From IMG/VR virus record IMGVR_UViG_3300039188_000010, positions 1 through 26,604 of that record: a stretch of DNA of 26,604 nt. One strand, written 5' to 3'. The notes under the pieces were generated by a model. It saw only the letters and a list, made by a program, of their open reading frames with translations, was not told the DNA's origin and searched no databases. The translations under genes and the position numbers were made by a program. Position 1 is the first letter of the stretch. Every line of letters begins with the position of its first letter. Origin of the DNA: a virus. Below are positions 6,597-13,991 of this stretch, piece after piece.

Positions 6597-7079
6597 ATGT
6601 CTTTTGCAAACACTGTACTCCAAGATAACCCGGACTTGGGCGCGGGCGAAGTCATTACCGCAAGCCCCTACAACGTATCAAGCTTTGAGACTTTTGAGAA
6701 CGGCTTAATTGAAGGCCGCTTTGCAAAGTTTGACTCTGGCCGCGTAGACAACATGGACGGCTCTGGAACCCCGGTAGTCGTCGGCATTGTCAAGCGCAAG
6801 ATCACCGGAGAGATCGGAACCGGCATTTACAGCACGACCGGAACCGCGATTGACTCAGCAGCAGAAATCATAAACTTCGGCTTTGCAACCGTCACCGTCA
6901 CAGACACTGCCGACCCTGCCCGTTATGACGATGTTAACTTTATCAACGCAGCAAGCGCAGACGCCGGAAAAGCTACCGAGGCGGGTGTTACTGGCGGCAT
7001 TGTAAGTGCAGGCGATGTTGTATTCTGGGAGCAGAAGTCCGCACTGGTTTGGCTCGTTCGCATCAACAAGTTTATTTAA
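6597..7079 (+). CDS. Capsid cement/decoration protein (Gp24-like)
   Basis: This 160-residue β-rich protein sits between the protease-scaffold and the major capsid genes, the standard slot for decoration proteins. The segments FENGLIEGRFAKFDSG, VVVGIVKRKI and the closing VFWEQKSALVWLVRINKF resemble the phage 'structural cement protein Gp24' group. That group binds the outside of the capsid to stabilise it after expansion. GGGGGAG precedes ATG 6597 within the end of the upstream gene, whose stop is only four bases away, suggesting coupled translation. It has no signal peptide, membrane segment or Cys. Function is assigned by position and motif memory. Confidence 0.75.
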   Translation: MSFANTVLQDNPDLGAGEVITASPYNVSSFETFENGLIEGRFAKFDSGRVDNMDGSGTPVVVGIVKRKITGEIGTGIYSTTGTAIDSAAEIINFGFATVTVTDTADPARYDDVNFINAASADAGKATEAGVTGGIVSAGDVVFWEQKSALVWLVRINKFI

Positions 7080-7093
7080 GGGGATTGACTACA

Positions 7094-8074
7094 ATGAAGA
7101 ATGACATCAAGCGAGTGCAGTCCCTTTATGGGATCAAGTCATTTGACGCTGCCGCCGCGTTTGCAAAGAAACACTTTAAAGACGAAGGCGGCATTATCTT
7201 GGCGCGGAACTTGGAGCACGTCAGTGCCGAGATCTTCACGCAAGAATTTGCTGGCCTGACATTTCTGCAGCAAGGCATTACCCTGAACAACGAGGGCGGC
7301 TTTGCTACCAGCATCCGCAAGCTGAAACTCAAGACCGTTGGCGGCTTTCGTGAGTCCGGCACCAACACCAACACCACCGGCAAGATTACCCTTGAAGGCG
7401 AAGACGACACCATCTCGGTCTTCACCAAAGAGGCCGAGTCCGACTACTCTGAAATTGAGTTGAAGCAAGCAGAGCTTGAGAACATCAACCTGCCAAGCCG
7501 CTTTTTTGAGGGTCACGCGGAGCTGTACAACCGAGAGCTGGACACTATTGGCTACCTCGGCCAAACGCGCACTGACGGCACCCAGAAGACCACCGGCCTG
7601 CTCAACTATGGCGGGTTCGCAACAGCCAACGCAGCGGCAACTGCGATTAACTCAACCGGCCAAGAGCTTTACGACGAAATCGCCACGCTGCTAACCTCGC
7701 AGTTTGCCGGTGTCCTGAACGTTGAGACGTACATGGCTGACCGAGTGGTCATGCCCAGCACTGTCTTTAACGTCGCATCAACCAAAATCCTGAACTCCAG
7801 CGGTTCAGAAATGACCGTGTTGAGCGCCTTGCGAGCCAACTTCCCGGCTGTCACTTTCGGCCTTACCACCAAAGCAGTCAGCATTGCCGGGGGCGCGTCT
7901 GTAACCGTAGCGTTTAGTTCTAACCGCCGGGCTATTCAGTTCCGTTTGCCGGTGCCGCTGAACGTGTCTGCTGTATCACAGCGCGGCTTTAAGTACTATG
8001 TCGAGTCGTTCTTTGGCGTTGCAGGCTTGGACGTTATCGAAGACGAAGCAGCTCGGTTTCTACGGGGCTTGTAA
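7094..8074 (+). CDS. Major capsid protein (DUF2184-like, HK97 fold expected)
   Basis: A 326-residue protein in the canonical major capsid position. It shows the general layout of the DUF2184 'major capsid protein' group: N-terminal ARNLEHVSAEIFTQEF, a loop with a charged Gly/Thr-rich segment, EIELKQAELENINLPSRFFEGHAELYNRELDTIGYLG, then a TTGLLNYGG motif before the A-domain. The C-terminus holds the usual β-rich end (VSQRGFKYYVESFFGVAGLDVIEDEAARFLRGL). ATG 7094 follows AAGGGG by 10 bases; an in-frame TTG at 7049 inside the upstream gene has no support. The HK97 fold is inferred from the family, not from the sequence alone. Confidence 0.88.
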   Translation: MKNDIKRVQSLYGIKSFDAAAAFAKKHFKDEGGIILARNLEHVSAEIFTQEFAGLTFLQQGITLNNEGGFATSIRKLKLKTVGGFRESGTNTNTTGKITLEGEDDTISVFTKEAESDYSEIELKQAELENINLPSRFFEGHAELYNRELDTIGYLGQTRTDGTQKTTGLLNYGGFATANAAATAINSTGQELYDEIATLLTSQFAGVLNVETYMADRVVMPSTVFNVASTKILNSSGSEMTVLSALRANFPAVTFGLTTKAVSIAGGASVTVAFSSNRRAIQFRLPVPLNVSAVSQRGFKYYVESFFGVAGLDVIEDEAARFLRGL

Positions 8075-8081
8075 CGCAGAG

Positions 8082-8112
8082 GCCAGCCGCTCACACAGGG
8101 CTGGCATTTCTT
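8082..8112 (+). terminator. Stem-loop after the major capsid gene
   Basis: GCCAGCC (8082-8088) and GGCTGGC (8099-8105) form a perfect 7-bp GC-rich stem with a 10-base loop, followed by ATTTCTT. The T-tract is poor, so it is best read as a partial terminator or mRNA-stabilising 3' end that keeps capsid message more abundant than connector message. Confidence 0.5.
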
Positions 8113-8122
8113 GAGGTGACAC

Positions 8123-8347
8123 ATGCAAGACTTTAAGCAAAGAGGCAGGCCGAAGTTAAAGAAGCCGGAAGCGGAGCCTGCAACCCCGGCTATGCTCAAG
8201 AATGTATCAAGTCATCGCCAAGTGATGTACGGCAAAATTGTGCACCCTGGCGTAACATACAAGCTCACAGACTCAGACAAGGCTGACAACCTAGCAAGCA
8301 AGCGTGTTGCCAATGCTGTCGATTGTGGCTTTTTGGAATGGGTCTAA
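8123..8347 (+). CDS. Small hypothetical head-region protein
   Basis: This 74-residue protein starts with a basic, Pro-rich stretch (RGRPKLKKPEAEPATPA) and continues with a compact domain of mixed character (VMYGKIVHPGVTYKLTDSDKADNLASKRVANAVDCGFLEWV). GAGGTG precedes ATG 8123. Short proteins of this type often lie between capsid and connector genes and may be capsid-associated. No specific function is recognised. Confidence 0.7.
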   Translation: MQDFKQRGRPKLKKPEAEPATPAMLKNVSSHRQVMYGKIVHPGVTYKLTDSDKADNLASKRVANAVDCGFLEWV

Positions 8348-8350
8348 CGC

Positions 8351-8704
8351 ATGACAGTAACCGCCGACTTTAAAGCACGCTTTCCTGAGTTCGAGACTGC
8401 AACGGTGGACCAATACCTACCGATTCTTGAGCCTATATGGCCGTGCTATTTCGGAGGCAGTTACGACGCGGCTTGTGATAAAGAAATTGTGCTGAACTTG
8501 TTGGCACACTTATTGGTTGGCGAGACATTGCCGGGCAGCGGTAACATTAAATCTGTGCAATCCAAATCAGTCGGCAGCGTGTCAATTGCCTACAGTCAAG
8601 GCATTGCGCCGGCAAGTGAGCGCAAGTCCTGGTTGCAGACTACGCGCTACGGGTCGCGTTACCTGCTGCTAACATCGCGCAACAGCGGCGGGGTGTTTGT
8701 ATGA
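8351..8704 (+). CDS. Head-tail adaptor (DUF4054-like)
   Basis: This 117-residue protein matches the DUF4054 pattern: an opening FKARFPEF, a helical repeat-like core (DAACDKEIVLNLLAHLLVG), and a closing segment with SVSIAYSQG and TRYGSRYLLL. DUF4054 proteins are head-tail connector adaptors that bind the portal ring from below. The gene is followed by three more neck-type genes, each starting within the stop of the previous one (ATGA), which supports assembly in one complex. The C-terminal TRYG motif is typical. It has no signal peptide or membrane span. Confidence 0.82.
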   Translation: MTVTADFKARFPEFETATVDQYLPILEPIWPCYFGGSYDAACDKEIVLNLLAHLLVGETLPGSGNIKSVQSKSVGSVSIAYSQGIAPASERKSWLQTTRYGSRYLLLTSRNSGGVFV

Positions 8705-9171
8705 CGCTGACACCCGAACAGATGCTAGCCCGTACCCGTGACTACCTGGCGAACCTTGAGAAAGCCAAGCGCGGCCATGTTGCTGCAGGCTTACCGGCTG
8801 AAGAAGTGGGCGGCAAGGTATACGGCGATGGGCAGACAGTTGCCACGGTGGGCGCTCAGCATGAGTATGGTGCTGGCGTTCCACGGCGGTCATTTTTGCG
8901 TACGCCGTTTACGGCCAAGCGAAATGAACTGTCTACAGCCATTGCCAAACAGTTTGAAGATGTATTCCAGCGCGGCAAGAAAGCAGAGCAGGCGCTAGGC
9001 TTGATTGGAACGGTTGCCGTTAATATCAGCAAGGGCGCATTTACAACGCGGGGCTATGGCGAGTGGCCGGACATTACGCAAGCGACCAAGGACGCCAAGG
9101 GCAGCAGCCAAGTGCTGATTGACACCGGCACCTTGCGCAACTCGATAACATACGTAGTGCGCGGCTTATGA
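8701..9171 (+). CDS. Neck/tail-completion protein (HK97 gp10/virion morphogenesis-like)
   Basis: A 156-residue protein with landmarks of the gp10-like/virion-morphogenesis neck proteins: VGAQHEYGAGVPRRSFLRTPF in the middle, and a C-terminal GEWPDITQATKDAKGSSQVLIDTGTLRNSITYVV motif. Members of this group complete the neck or tail top before head joining. ATG 8701 overlaps the upstream stop (ATGA), and its own stop overlaps the next gene in the same way. The lack of Cys and membrane segments fits a virion protein. Exact neck ring cannot be set without structure comparison. Confidence 0.75.
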   Translation: MTLTPEQMLARTRDYLANLEKAKRGHVAAGLPAEEVGGKVYGDGQTVATVGAQHEYGAGVPRRSFLRTPFTAKRNELSTAIAKQFEDVFQRGKKAEQALGLIGTVAVNISKGAFTTRGYGEWPDITQATKDAKGSSQVLIDTGTLRNSITYVVRGL

Positions 9172-9512
9172 GCATACTAGACGTATCCGACGCGCTCATA
9201 GAGTGGGAGCAGCCAACGGTAATAAAGACCGTGACGAACACCACAGTGGACTTTGTGCCAGTGCTGACCGTGGTGGCCCGGTCGCAGTTGTGCGTGGTTC
9301 AAGTGGCTGAGAAGCAGAAGCTAAACCCGCAAACGATAGACTGGGCGCTCGAATATATCCTCGTTCACAGCCGCGCAGACATAGTGATCGGCGAGCTGAT
9401 TGAAGACGACGGGCAAGACTACATCGTGACAGAACGTGGACCCTGGCGCGGCTATGGCTACTTTGAGGTCGTTGCTGCGGAAACTAAGCGGCCATTGGTG
9501 GCGCCAACATGA
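9168..9512 (+). CDS. Probable head-closure/neck protein
   Basis: This 114-residue, β-rich protein contains VADFVPV-like and QLCVVQVAEKQKLNPQTIDW segments and ends with GQDYIVTERGPWRGYGYFEVVAAE. The latter resembles the β-barrel end of head-closure proteins, which plug the portal channel. It is encoded between a neck-completion gene and a tail-terminator gene and overlaps both by four bases, so a neck role is likely by position. The similarity is too weak to name a family with certainty. Confidence 0.6.
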   Translation: MSILDVSDALIEWEQPTVIKTVTNTTVDFVPVLTVVARSQLCVVQVAEKQKLNPQTIDWALEYILVHSRADIVIGELIEDDGQDYIVTERGPWRGYGYFEVVAAETKRPLVAPT

Positions 9513-10012
9513 ACGAAGCACTGCGACTGACAGCGTTATTCGTGCGCGACTTGCTGGATTATGACGAGCAGTTAATCCGCATTGGTCGCCAGAATTACGA
9601 AATAGAAGATTTTACCATTGCGCATATTGGCATTGACGCACTTGGCGCAGCACAAAGACTTGCAAGCGGCGAAAGATACGACGACACCGCTGAAGAAATG
9701 ACATATCAACAGCAATGGCAGGCACCTTTGACCCTATCGTTTTATGGGCCTGACGCATGGACCACCGCAACACAGTTCGGCTTGCTCATACAGTCACAGA
9801 AAGCCCGCGAGCTGCAAGAGTCGTTAGGCTTAGGGGTATATCAGGTATCGACGATAACCGACGTTAAAATACTGGCTGGCATGACTTATGGAGAACGGCA
9901 GGACATGACACTGAACGTACGCTTTGCCGTCGCGGTTCATGTTGCCACGCTGCGTATTGACACCGCACAAATCGAATTACGAACTGAGCGCGGCTTAGTA
10001 ATCGAACCCTAA
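9509..10012 (+). CDS. Tail terminator/neck protein (LIC_12616/Gp12-like)
   Basis: A 167-residue protein with the pattern of the phage neck terminator Gp12-like group: LTLSFYGPDAWTTATQFGLLIQSQKARE in the centre, VYQVSTITDVKILAGMTYGERQDMTLNVRFAV in the second half. Such proteins cap the tail tube and provide the interface to the head. ATG 9509 overlaps the previous stop. It is the last of a run of four coupled connector genes; the next gene has its own ribosome site. Confidence 0.78.
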   Translation: MNEALRLTALFVRDLLDYDEQLIRIGRQNYEIEDFTIAHIGIDALGAAQRLASGERYDDTAEEMTYQQQWQAPLTLSFYGPDAWTTATQFGLLIQSQKARELQESLGLGVYQVSTITDVKILAGMTYGERQDMTLNVRFAVAVHVATLRIDTAQIELRTERGLVIEP

Positions 10013-10026
10013 CACGAGGATCAACC

Positions 10027-10302
10027 GTGGCATCACAAATCAGATTAGCACCCAGCGCGTCAGGCGATTCCGTCCAAGCGTTCCCGTTGCGGAAAGGTCT
10101 TGTTAATATATCAAGCGGTGTTGTGACCGACCCAGATACCGGCTTGCGTCCACAGCTTGCGCATTGCGTTGAGGATGGCTCGCTTACGTTGACGTGGGGT
10201 GACGCAAGTACATCGGTTGTTGCGTTTGTGGCGGGTGATGATTTCTCGATCACTGAAGCCGTGACTGTAGAAGTTACAAGCGGCGCGTTCCATTTTGCCT
10301 AG
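10027..10302 (+). CDS. Small β-rich protein, unknown
   Basis: This 91-residue protein starts at GTG 10027 after GAGGAT. It is poor in charged residues and appears almost entirely β (SLTLTWGDASTSVVAFVAGDDFSITEAVTVEVTSGAFHFA). It resembles small spike-base-like or appendage-associated domains in general character only. The neighbouring LamG-type protein suggests they may act together as an exposed virion appendage. No firm family. Confidence 0.6.
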   Translation: MASQIRLAPSASGDSVQAFPLRKGLVNISSGVVTDPDTGLRPQLAHCVEDGSLTLTWGDASTSVVAFVAGDDFSITEAVTVEVTSGAFHFA

Positions 10303-10313
10303 AGGGCGCACTA

Positions 10314-11144
10314 ATGTCCGCAAGTATTGACAACCTTATAAATGTCAACTTTACAAAAGGGAGAAATGACTTGTTAAAATTCGGCCTAATGCTAGGGGGT
10401 AAGGGGCAGCATCGGCCTTATGTTTTTACACCAGCGGATCTATTCTTTCTAGGCGAGCAAGGCGCGTATTATACCCCTGGCGACATCTCTACGCTGTTTC
10501 AAGACGCCGCAGGCACAACGCCAGTGACTGCGGACGGCGATCCCGTGGGGCTGATGCTGGATCAGTCGGGGAACGGCAATCACGCAACGCAATCAACAAG
10601 CGCAGCTAGGCCCATATATCGCACAGATGGCACGCTGCACTGGCTGGAGTTTGATGGCGTTGATGATGTGCTTTTTAGTGTTGGTTCTCGCATCATAAAC
10701 GCCTTCACAATAGCTGCCGCACATAGAGAAACATCTCGACAGAAATCTACGCTGTATGGTTTTGGTACATCTACGTCAAACAGACTCTTGGGTCATCTGC
10801 CGTTTAGCAGCGGAAACTATTTCTTTGATGTAAAATCCTCCGGAGTCGGCAGAATAACCGGCACTTGGCCTTTGTCTGTAAATGACGACGCTGTAATATC
10901 TCATTATCGTGATGCAAGCAACACGGCTTTTGGACGGATAAATGGAGCTTCGGCGGGCACTGTGAGCGTTTCTCAAGCTGTAACCTCTAATGGTTTTGCG
11001 CTTGGAAGGTCTGGCTTTACCGGCGACGATTCCGCTTTTTATGCTGGAAGAATTTATGGTTTTGCTGTTATTTTTGCAGACAAGTCGTCAAATGTTCCTG
11101 AGCTAGAAAATTACATGTCATCTCTTAACGGGGTAACACTATGA
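10314..11144 (+). CDS. LamG/concanavalin A-like lectin-fold virion protein
   Basis: A 276-residue protein whose middle and C-terminal parts carry a LamG-type jelly-roll signature: LFQDAAGTTPVTADGDPVG, MLDQSGNGNHATQSTSAARP, LHWLEFDGVDDVL, then repeated β-strands ending FYAGRIYGFAVIF. This domain commonly binds glycans in phage decoration or fibre proteins. It is embedded between neck and sheath genes rather than with the tail fibre. The 3' half of the gene is visibly more A/T-rich at third positions than the neighbouring structural genes, which hints at acquisition. A surface-adhesion role (host polysaccharide or environmental glycan) is inferred. Confidence 0.72.
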   Translation: MSASIDNLINVNFTKGRNDLLKFGLMLGGKGQHRPYVFTPADLFFLGEQGAYYTPGDISTLFQDAAGTTPVTADGDPVGLMLDQSGNGNHATQSTSAARPIYRTDGTLHWLEFDGVDDVLFSVGSRIINAFTIAAAHRETSRQKSTLYGFGTSTSNRLLGHLPFSSGNYFFDVKSSGVGRITGTWPLSVNDDAVISHYRDASNTAFGRINGASAGTVSVSQAVTSNGFALGRSGFTGDDSAFYAGRIYGFAVIFADKSSNVPELENYMSSLNGVTL

Positions 11145-11536
11145 GCACGGCATACACAAGCCGCGCCACAATCGCAGTTCCAGAGCTGCTGACACCTAAA
11201 GCAAATCAACTTGCACTGTGCTTGGGAGAATCCCGAGCAGACGATCAAACTTTTGTCGGTTCCAGCTACCAAGACGAAAACGGCAGCCTGTACTCGGTAG
11301 CGTCAACAGTCGCCAAGCCCATCTTCGCAGAACTAGCAGGCCAGCAACTACAAGCCCCGGCACACGCGCCCGACATGGACGTAGAAGCAGCCACAAGGGC
11401 TCAGGCATTGCTACAGATCAACGGCGGCAAGGCAACGCCTGATGCTATCGCGGTGATCTTAGGCGGCCGGTTGGAGTCAGCGCAGGATCACATTGCGGCG
11501 CTAGGGTTGACACCAATCCCACAAGATACGCCGTAA
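11141..11536 (+). CDS. Hypothetical protein coupled to the LamG gene
   Basis: This 131-residue protein starts at ATG 11141 overlapping the LamG stop. It has no Trp and is Ala/Gln-rich, with an early TIAVPELLTPKANQLALCLGESRADDQTF segment and a helical C-terminal half (DVEAATRAQALLQINGG, ILGGRLESAQDHIAALGL). The tight coupling suggests it acts with, or helps fold, the lectin-fold protein. Small chaperone-like proteins often follow phage adhesins, but I do not recognise this family. Confidence 0.65.
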   Translation: MSTAYTSRATIAVPELLTPKANQLALCLGESRADDQTFVGSSYQDENGSLYSVASTVAKPIFAELAGQQLQAPAHAPDMDVEAATRAQALLQINGGKATPDAIAVILGGRLESAQDHIAALGLTPIPQDTP

Positions 11537-11544
11537 CCCTTTTA

Positions 11545-11570
11545 CTGTTATCATAGAATCCGCGTAACAG
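11545..11570. other. Inverted repeat upstream of the sheath gene
   Basis: CTGTTA (11545-11550) and TAACAG (11565-11570) flank 14 bases in the 57-base gap before the sheath gene. It lacks a T-tract; it may be an mRNA hairpin or protein site. No convincing promoter accompanies it. Confidence 0.3.
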
Positions 11571-11593
11571 CACTTTAAACAGAGGATTTGACC

Positions 11594-13093
11594 ATGAGTG
11601 TGAGCATTAATAACGTCGTCACCGTCACCCTGCTGCAAAGCGGCGCATTGGCAATGGCAGACAACCCGAACGTGGTCACAATGCTGACCAGCGAGCAACA
11701 AGGCCCGCTGTCATCCGCGAGTCGCTACCGGATCTATTCCGATTCTGGCAGCGTTGCGACTGACTTCGGGACAGCGAGCAAAGCGTACGATTTCGCGCTT
11801 TCATTCTTTGGCACGTCACCCAACGCCACCAACGCGGGTGGCTTCCTGGTCATCGGCTACTGGCGCGGCGCAGAGGAAACTGTTGCGGCTACTAATGCAA
11901 GCCTAAACGGAGCACAGCTATCTGAGGCATCCGTAGTCGGCGGCCTGCAACAGGTAGCAGACGGAACCCTAACCGTGGACGTGGACGGCGTGCCCGAAGC
12001 GCTGACCGGCCTGGACTTTCAGAGCGCAACCACGCTGGCGGCGATTGTGGACGTTATCGACGCAGAGCTGACCGGCGCAACCGCGTCAATCAGTGATCAG
12101 CGTGTTGTGATTACAAGCGACACCAGCGGCGCATCCAGCACCGTCACGTTCGCAAGCGACCCAGGCACCGGAACATTCATCGGCCAGACCTTGGCGCTGA
12201 CTACCGGCTCCGGTGGCTTCCTGACTCAAGGCGCGGCGGCTGAAACGCTAACCGCTGAAACCAAGCTGGCGGCAATCACAGAGCTGTTTGCCCAGGTCAA
12301 GTTTCGCGGCGCTATGTTCATCGACAACCCAACAGATGAAGAGTCCAAGGCGCTGGCAGAGTTTGGCCAAGCTAACGACGTTCTTCAGTACGATGTGTTT
12401 GACGCGCCGGCCAACTTGACTGTTGACCCGACAAACGTGGTCTGGGACATCAAACTGTCAAGCCTGACTAACTATCGGATGCTGTTTAGCAAGGCAGGCA
12501 ACCGCAAGCTGGCGGCATCGTACATGGCGCGGGCGCACACGGTTAATTTTGCGGCTGAAAACTCGGCGCTGACAATGCATCTGAAAGAGCTGTCAGTGGC
12601 AGCAGAGGAATACACACAGACCCAGGTTAACCAGGCGCAGACTGTTGGCCTAGACCTGTACACGACCATTAAATTAACGCCTGCAATTTTGACCAGTGGC
12701 GCCAACAACTTTACCGACGAACGTTACAACCTGATTGCGTATGTGGATTTCTTGCAAATCGACATGTACAACCTGCTCAAACAAACCAGCACCAAGATCC
12801 CGCAGACCACACGCGGCGTTAACCAGTTGATTGACCAAGCCGAAAAGACGACTACTCAGTTTGTGCGGGCGGGCGTATTTGCACCTGGCACATGGTCAAG
12901 CCCAGACACGTTTGGCGACTTAGAAACGTTCAAGCGCAACATCACCAACAACGGCTTCTATTGGCTGGCCGGCACGCTAGCTGCGCAATCGCAAGCCTCA
13001 CGCGAGGCCCGCAAATCGCCTGTACTACAAGGCGCGGTCAAGCTGTCTGGCGCAATCCAGGACATTGACATCATCGTAAACGTTAACCGTTAG
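11594..13093 (+). CDS. Contractile tail sheath protein (DUF3383)
   Basis: A 499-residue protein of the DUF3383 tail-sheath group. It starts with VSINNVVTVTLL, contains LTSEQQGPLSSASRYRIYSDSGSVATDFG typical of the N-terminal domain, a Thr/Ala/Gly-rich inserted domain (about 105-215), and ends with the conserved C-terminal segment AVKLSGAIQDIDIIVNVNR used to interlock neighbouring subunits. It would polymerise around the tube and contract during infection. ATG 11594 follows AGAGGA by 7 bases; an in-frame TTG six bases upstream is not needed. The tube gene follows directly with its own AGGAG. Confidence 0.88.
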   Translation: MSVSINNVVTVTLLQSGALAMADNPNVVTMLTSEQQGPLSSASRYRIYSDSGSVATDFGTASKAYDFALSFFGTSPNATNAGGFLVIGYWRGAEETVAATNASLNGAQLSEASVVGGLQQVADGTLTVDVDGVPEALTGLDFQSATTLAAIVDVIDAELTGATASISDQRVVITSDTSGASSTVTFASDPGTGTFIGQTLALTTGSGGFLTQGAAAETLTAETKLAAITELFAQVKFRGAMFIDNPTDEESKALAEFGQANDVLQYDVFDAPANLTVDPTNVVWDIKLSSLTNYRMLFSKAGNRKLAASYMARAHTVNFAAENSALTMHLKELSVAAEEYTQTQVNQAQTVGLDLYTTIKLTPAILTSGANNFTDERYNLIAYVDFLQIDMYNLLKQTSTKIPQTTRGVNQLIDQAEKTTTQFVRAGVFAPGTWSSPDTFGDLETFKRNITNNGFYWLAGTLAAQSQASREARKSPVLQGAVKLSGAIQDIDIIVNVNR

Positions 13094-13104
13094 GAGCACG
13101 CATC

Positions 13105-13536
13105 ATGGCAGGCATTGCATTAGCAGTAGACAGTTCAACGGTGGTGCTCAACGGTACAGCCATTGTGGATTTGATTGAGGGCGATTACGTCGTCATTACA
13201 CCAGTCAACCCGGCCACCTCACACGTCAACAGCATCAACGGTGGCGTAAACATCAACGAGCGCAGCGACCGAGGCGTACACGACGTCATGCTGCGGGTTC
13301 AGCGGTTCAGCGAATCTGACATATTCATGAACAACCTGGCTCGCCAGTCGCCGCCGGTCGTTATCAATGGCAGCGCCAAAGAGAGTTTCACCCGTGACGG
13401 TGTGGCCGGCGTAGAGTCTTGGATTCTGGAGAACGGAAGCGTCACCACGCAGCCTACGAATACAAAATCCAGCACAGACGGCAACGCACTACAGGAGTAC
13501 ATGGTTCGGTTTCGGAACGCATCGCGGAACCTGTAA
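13105..13536 (+). CDS. Tail tube protein (DUF3277/KPP10-like)
   Basis: A 143-residue protein immediately after the sheath, the usual tube slot. It has short β-strands suited to a tube β-barrel, with VVLNGTAIVDLIEGDYVVITPVN near the start and GVHDVMLRVQRFSESDIFMNNL in the middle, resembling the DUF3277 tube group. AGGAG lies 8 bases before ATG 13105. A strong terminator 18 bases past the stop closes the sheath-tube transcript. Confidence 0.82.
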   Translation: MAGIALAVDSSTVVLNGTAIVDLIEGDYVVITPVNPATSHVNSINGGVNINERSDRGVHDVMLRVQRFSESDIFMNNLARQSPPVVINGSAKESFTRDGVAGVESWILENGSVTTQPTNTKSSTDGNALQEYMVRFRNASRNL

Positions 13537-13553
13537 CAGAGTCGGATTTAAAG

Positions 13554-13579
13554 CCCTGCCAATTGGTGGGGTTTTTTTT
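13554..13579 (+). terminator. Strong intrinsic terminator after the tube gene
   Basis: A 7-pair stem (CCCTGCC/GGTGGGG, two G-T wobbles) around the loop AATT is followed directly by eight T. This is a textbook Rho-independent terminator and separates the sheath-tube unit from the next cassette. Confidence 0.88.
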
Positions 13580-13583
13580 ATGT

Positions 13584-13612
13584 TTGCACTGTACGCACAA
13601 TGCGGCTATATT
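13584..13612 (+). promoter_or_regulatory. Sigma70-like promoter of the RHH cassette
   Basis: TTGCAC (13584-13589), a 17-base spacer and TATATT (13607-13612) lie just behind the terminator, 30 bases before the start of the regulator gene. The arrangement gives a self-contained unit. The spacer includes a GTAC centre that might serve as an operator for the RHH protein, but that is speculative. Confidence 0.72.
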
Positions 13613-13641
13613 GGGTACTAAGTTAATTAGGAGCAGCAGGC

Positions 13642-13797
13642 ATGACGAAGAAAGCTTCAGAATTAAGAGTTAGAACTACCCCTGAAATTAAAAGGGCAAT
13701 TGCAGTTCTTGCGGCGCAAGACGGGCGCAGCATAAATTCATACGTTAACAAAGTTCTTGAGAAAGAAGTGACAGCAAGAAAGAGGAAGGCGGCATGA
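13642..13797 (+). CDS. Ribbon-helix-helix (Arc-like) DNA-binding protein
   Basis: A 51-residue protein with the Arc/MetJ-type fold signature: SELRVRTTPEIKRAIAVLAAQDGRSINSYVNKVLEKEV. Residues 7-13 form the DNA-contacting β-strand, residues 14-27 helix A, and SINSYVNKVLEKEV helix B, followed by a basic tail. It would bind DNA as a dimer and probably controls its own promoter 30 bases upstream. AGGAG lies 8 bases before ATG 13642. It overlaps the next ORF by ATGA. In this moron position it may act as an autoregulator or modulate phage or host genes during lysogeny. Confidence 0.8.
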   Translation: MTKKASELRVRTTPEIKRAIAVLAAQDGRSINSYVNKVLEKEVTARKRKAA

Positions 13798-13991
13798 ACG
13801 ACGGCAGAGATATTTTTGAAGAACCCTTTAAAAAATCATCGCGAAACTTTGACCTCAGTAAAAGCGAGGGAGGGAACTACAAAGATTCTGATATGCGTCA
13901 GCGCTGGAGGTTGTTTTCTAAAGGATTTAAAGCCGGCCAAGAAAGCATGAGTTTATCTATTAATTTACAAAATCAGGAGCAGTTAAGATAA
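13794..13991 (+). CDS. Small unknown protein coupled to the RHH gene
   Basis: This 65-residue protein is charged and hydrophilic (MNDGRDIFEEPFKKSSRNFDLSK at the start; MRQRWRLFSKGFKAGQES in the middle, which could be an amphipathic helix). It overlaps the RHH gene by ATGA. It resembles no toxin or antitoxin family I know, although the RHH-plus-small-partner layout recalls such pairs. Its 3' end carries AGGAG serving the next gene. Function unknown. Confidence 0.6.
   Translation: MNDGRDIFEEPFKKSSRNFDLSKSEGGNYKDSDMRQRWRLFSKGFKAGQESMSLSINLQNQEQLR

Noticed and set aside
6003-6623. 206-residue antisense ORF rich in His, Phe and Val
   Set aside because: It is the reverse reading of the DMED repeats and scaffold domain; its repetitiveness comes from the acidic tract.
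7049-7093. Upstream TTG start for the major capsid protein
   Set aside because: It lies inside the cement protein gene, lacks a ribosome site, and ATG 7094 has AAGGGG upstream.
13642-13991. Classical toxin-antitoxin pair
   Set aside because: The RHH protein fits an antitoxin, but the 65-residue partner has no recognisable toxin fold or catalytic residues; left as a possibility only.
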